A DNA stretch of 64,000 nucleotides from Erythrocercus mccallii (Eukaryota; Chordata; Aves; Passeriformes; Dicruridae). Every line of letters starts with the position of its first letter. The stretch's first letter is position 1. Shown one piece after another: positions 60,801 through 64,000 of the stretch. The DNA lies in contig VZRG01000184.1 in NCBI GenBank assembly GCA_013397435.1, positions 255,881-319,880 of the forward strand, read 5' to 3'. The position numbers and the translations under genes were made by a program. The notes below the pieces were generated by a model. That model saw only the letters and a list, made by a program, of their open reading frames with translations. It searched no databases and was not told the DNA's origin.

Positions 60801-63800
60801 CACGAAGGCTCTGTCTAGGACAAAGGGCTGTGCAAAATCTTGGTGGTTTTGAATGGTCTTCATATTACTTTGACCTCTTCAGAAGGTTATACACACATAT
60901 ATAAGCGATGCACGTGTGTGTATACTTTATTAATTGATTTTCTGTGTTTGTGGAAAGGGTTAATAATCTACCTTGTGCTAGGACTGGTACAGTTATTAAC
61001 AGGAGGTCCTGAAGAATTCAGGTTTTATGGCTACAGTCTTCAAGGCTTAATCTCTTACAGTGAGAACCATTGCTTGAAGGGAGGAATATCTTGTTTGTTT
61101 CCAGCTAGGTCTCTCTGCATTAAGACTAAAGCCTAACTTTATGGGTTGAGAATAATGCAGAAGTTTTGGTTTGTCAAAATCTATACATTTATTATGCAGG
61201 ACTAGTCTAAGCCAAAATCTTGTCAGCAAGTCTTTTACAGTGAATAGCAGGGAGGAATCATTTCCCCACCACTGTTGTGCAGTAACCACACTCCTGACAG
61301 TAGTTGTACCAAGAGACACATCCCAGTAGCAGATGGATAAGGAGGATAAGGAGTTTGCTTCCTTTTGGTATCAGTCCTCATCCTAATCTGCCAGGCCTGA
61401 CAAGATCCTAGCCCTCCAGTAAATGGACTCAGTAAATAAACCTTAACCACAAATCATAGCTACAGGCTTAATAATAATAAACAACTTATCCAAACAAGAA
61501 GAAAGGTCATACTTGCCTATTGGTAGCAGTCCAGTCCACAGGCATTTCAGTATATGTGAAGCCAACTAGATCTTCAGTTGGATCTTGTCTTAATTATATA
61601 GCCCAGGGCTGTCTCCTTTCTGCAGTTCTCTCTTGAACTTGGAGTAACAAAGAAAACACACATGGCCCCACATCTCATCCTCAGCAGTGGCCCATGCATC
61701 ACTAACTTGACATCTTCAGCCCCTTTTCCTTAACTCTCATCCCCTCTTCAGTCCTAATCTTAGGTGTAAATAATGTTTCAAGAGATATAAAGATCACGTT
61801 AGCTATAGAGATGAACTTCTGACTAACCTTAAGCCAGTTTCTTTCCAGCATGAATTCTATCCCACTCCCCTGCACGTGACGTGACAAAGCTGCTCCTGCT
61901 CTCAGTAACTGCAACCATATGAAGTAGCCTAACCTTTTTTCACAAATGTTCTAGAAATTGGAAAATAAAGGAAAAGCCAAGCAGGACCCAGCAAATGTCC
62001 TAGCAATTTGATCCTTCCAGTTCAGAGCTCTACATCTAAGCCTGTCCTGAACTTAGACTTGTTTAGGGCCAGATAGATTCCTGCTACAGCAACAACAATT
62101 TAGTTTCAGTATTTACCCTTATTCCAACTCAGAGTGCCTTCTAGTTTAACTATTTGTCACCTGCACTTTGCAACCCTCTCTGCAGCACCAGTTCTAGCTG
62201 TAAACTTAACAATAATGCAGAAATATCTACCTGGACAAGAAAAAAAAGTGTAAGTTACTCTGTTCCTTGCTTGACCACATTTGTTTTCCATATCAGTGGA
62301 CCATGCAGAAATGAGCCTTTGCCTCTATTGCTGCATATGTTCATGCCTTATCTCTGTTCCAGTTCATTCTTTTCCTGCCCTACAAGTGACTCCGTGGTGT
62401 TCCCCTATCTCTGAGTTTTTCTTTGGCCAAAGATGGTGGACTCAGTCCTTTAAACACAGCAGCTGTTGCAGGAAAACACCCAGAACTAACTGCTTACAGA
62501 CCTCCTGGACATCCTTTTGTTTCAGGAAGAAGACAGGGACAATGAGTTCCTGGTAGTCTTTGTGTTAAAGATCTCTGAAGCTATTGTTCAAACTCTCTAA
62601 TTCTGGGAACAAGAGTGGAAAATTAGTAAGAACTTACTCAGGCGTTTGCTTTCCTTGATTTCTTGGAAAATAATGGTGCTTTTTGTGGGATCCAGTCCAA
62701 CTGGTGCCTGGCTGAGGGCAAGCAGAGCTCATCAGTGTCTGTGTGTGCTGCAGCCTCACTGCCTCACCAGCCGGGCCAGGCACATGAGCCAAGAGCTGCC
62801 AACTGTTTGGAGAGGGGGCAAGAGAATCCCTAGAGGGAGGAAGAGCTGGTGCTCACACTTCAAAGTGCAAATACAGCGTCATACAGCCACATGTCACCTA
62901 GGGGGTAACTTTATTCCTAACAACTAGGGGACATGTTAGATTAACTTTGTATCTGTTAGAAACCAGACAAACTGCAGATAAATGAGGGCTGGTCAGATTT
63001 TTTGCATTGTCACAGAGTATCACAGGTTCTAGTGCTGTTTCTCAGGCTCCGGCAGTGCTCCATGCATTTGGGTGCTGATAATCTCTCTTTAGTTTTATTG
63101 ACCACTCATCTTTTCTCATCAATTTCCCTTTACAAGTTCCTTTGTACTATCCAAAACTGGTTTTTTACAGAGGTTTTTCAGAGCTTTTATCGCATCTATT
63201 ATGGATATCTTACTCTGATTTGTTTCTTCTTTTAACTTGCTACAGTCTCTGAACTGCCTCTGTCCAGTTTATATTCTTACAGAACTAGATTAAGTAAGAA
63301 CTTTTCTCCTACAAGGTCAGCTTTTTCTCAGGTCCTTGCAGAGCAGTTTATCTAGCCAGGTTGTTTTGGGACCCACAATACCACGTGAATAACAATGCCT
63401 CCCATTGCAGCTGGCAACCAGCTGCTAAAACCTGCTTAGGAATCTCCAAGAACAGACTGTCCTGCAGAACTTGGGGCATTAGCAAAACAGATTTACAGAC
63501 CCAAAAGCCCCTTTAAGGGTGGGAGTACACTTTGAAAGGGCCTTCCAGGTCTGTTTTGACTGAAAGGAGTGTGTTTGTGTACACCACAGCTGCCTACAGT
63601 GGCTCAGTGCACGGTATATGGGAATGATTACTGGCTGAACTTAAAAAGCACATTGTAGCTCTGGTTTAAGAAGCTGTTGTAGAGTTACACAGTAGTATCC
63701 TTAGAACTATTCCAGTAAGTCTGACTTGGACCAACACAAATATCAACAATTGTCTGCCCTGATATCCTGCTACTTTAGGGCACCAGGCAATATGCCACCT

Positions 63801-64000
63801 TGCCCATTTTCCACACTAGGTTTTGAACATCTGAAAATTCATTAGCCAGTGGGGAGCTCTCTCATCCCTCCTGGGAACAGCAGCAGGTTTCCCCTTGTTC
63901 TCATCCTGTCTTTGTCCCTGCTGCCCAGCCCCTGTTACCTCCGGCCAGCACAATGAGACCTGATTACACCTGAGTTAAGCTTTAGTCCTCACACACAGTT
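57861..64000. other. Intergenic sequence to the window end, no gene recognised
   Basis: Unique sequence with short chance frames. The octamer-like ccattctatggttctgg near 59731 is not accompanied by CR1 body sequence. Nothing at the right edge looks like the start of a coding exon. Confidence 0.5.

Overview
The window is vertebrate nuclear DNA, most likely from a bird. Four truncated CR1 LINE 3' ends of the avian type are present. Base composition is AT-leaning, with one strong CpG island. Exon-intron structure is clear, and there are no operons, bacterial genes or CRISPR. G/T-rich simple tracts of the kind common in bird genomes are scattered through it. I cannot name the species.

Only one protein-coding gene can be supported: CD24 (heat-stable antigen, a small GPI-anchored mucin-like sialoglycoprotein), on the + strand. 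A CpG-island promoter with a TATA box (3430-3437) leads to exon 1 (coding 3524-3598, start codon and signal peptide). A 2.6-kb phase-0 intron follows. Exon 2 (coding 6197-6379) encodes the Ser/Thr/Asn-rich ectodomain and the GPI-attachment signal. A long 3' UTR of about 1.7 kb probably ends at the AATAAA at 8102-8107. The predicted protein is 85 aa, against 80 aa in human. Its signal peptide is nearly identical to that of mammals, while the ectodomain has diverged.

The 3.2 kb upstream and about 56 kb downstream of CD24 hold no gene I can recognise. They contain the CR1 fragments (near 21.3, 27.7, 29.8 and 47.8 kb), microsatellites and a minisatellite (30.26-30.62 kb), homopolymer and G/T-rich tracts, and an isolated CpG-dense islet at about 23.4-23.76 kb that could be an unannotated promoter. 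This fits a gene-poor, regulatory-type flank. Some stretches may be conserved non-coding elements, but that cannot be shown from one sequence. A few medium-length minus-strand open frames (2282-2764, 46654-46947, 49669-50199) are recorded as weak candidates only.

I found no convincing undescribed biological system. The most useful leads are the 23.4-kb CpG islet, the features of the CD24 protein, and the unexplained minus-strand frame just upstream of the CD24 promoter.
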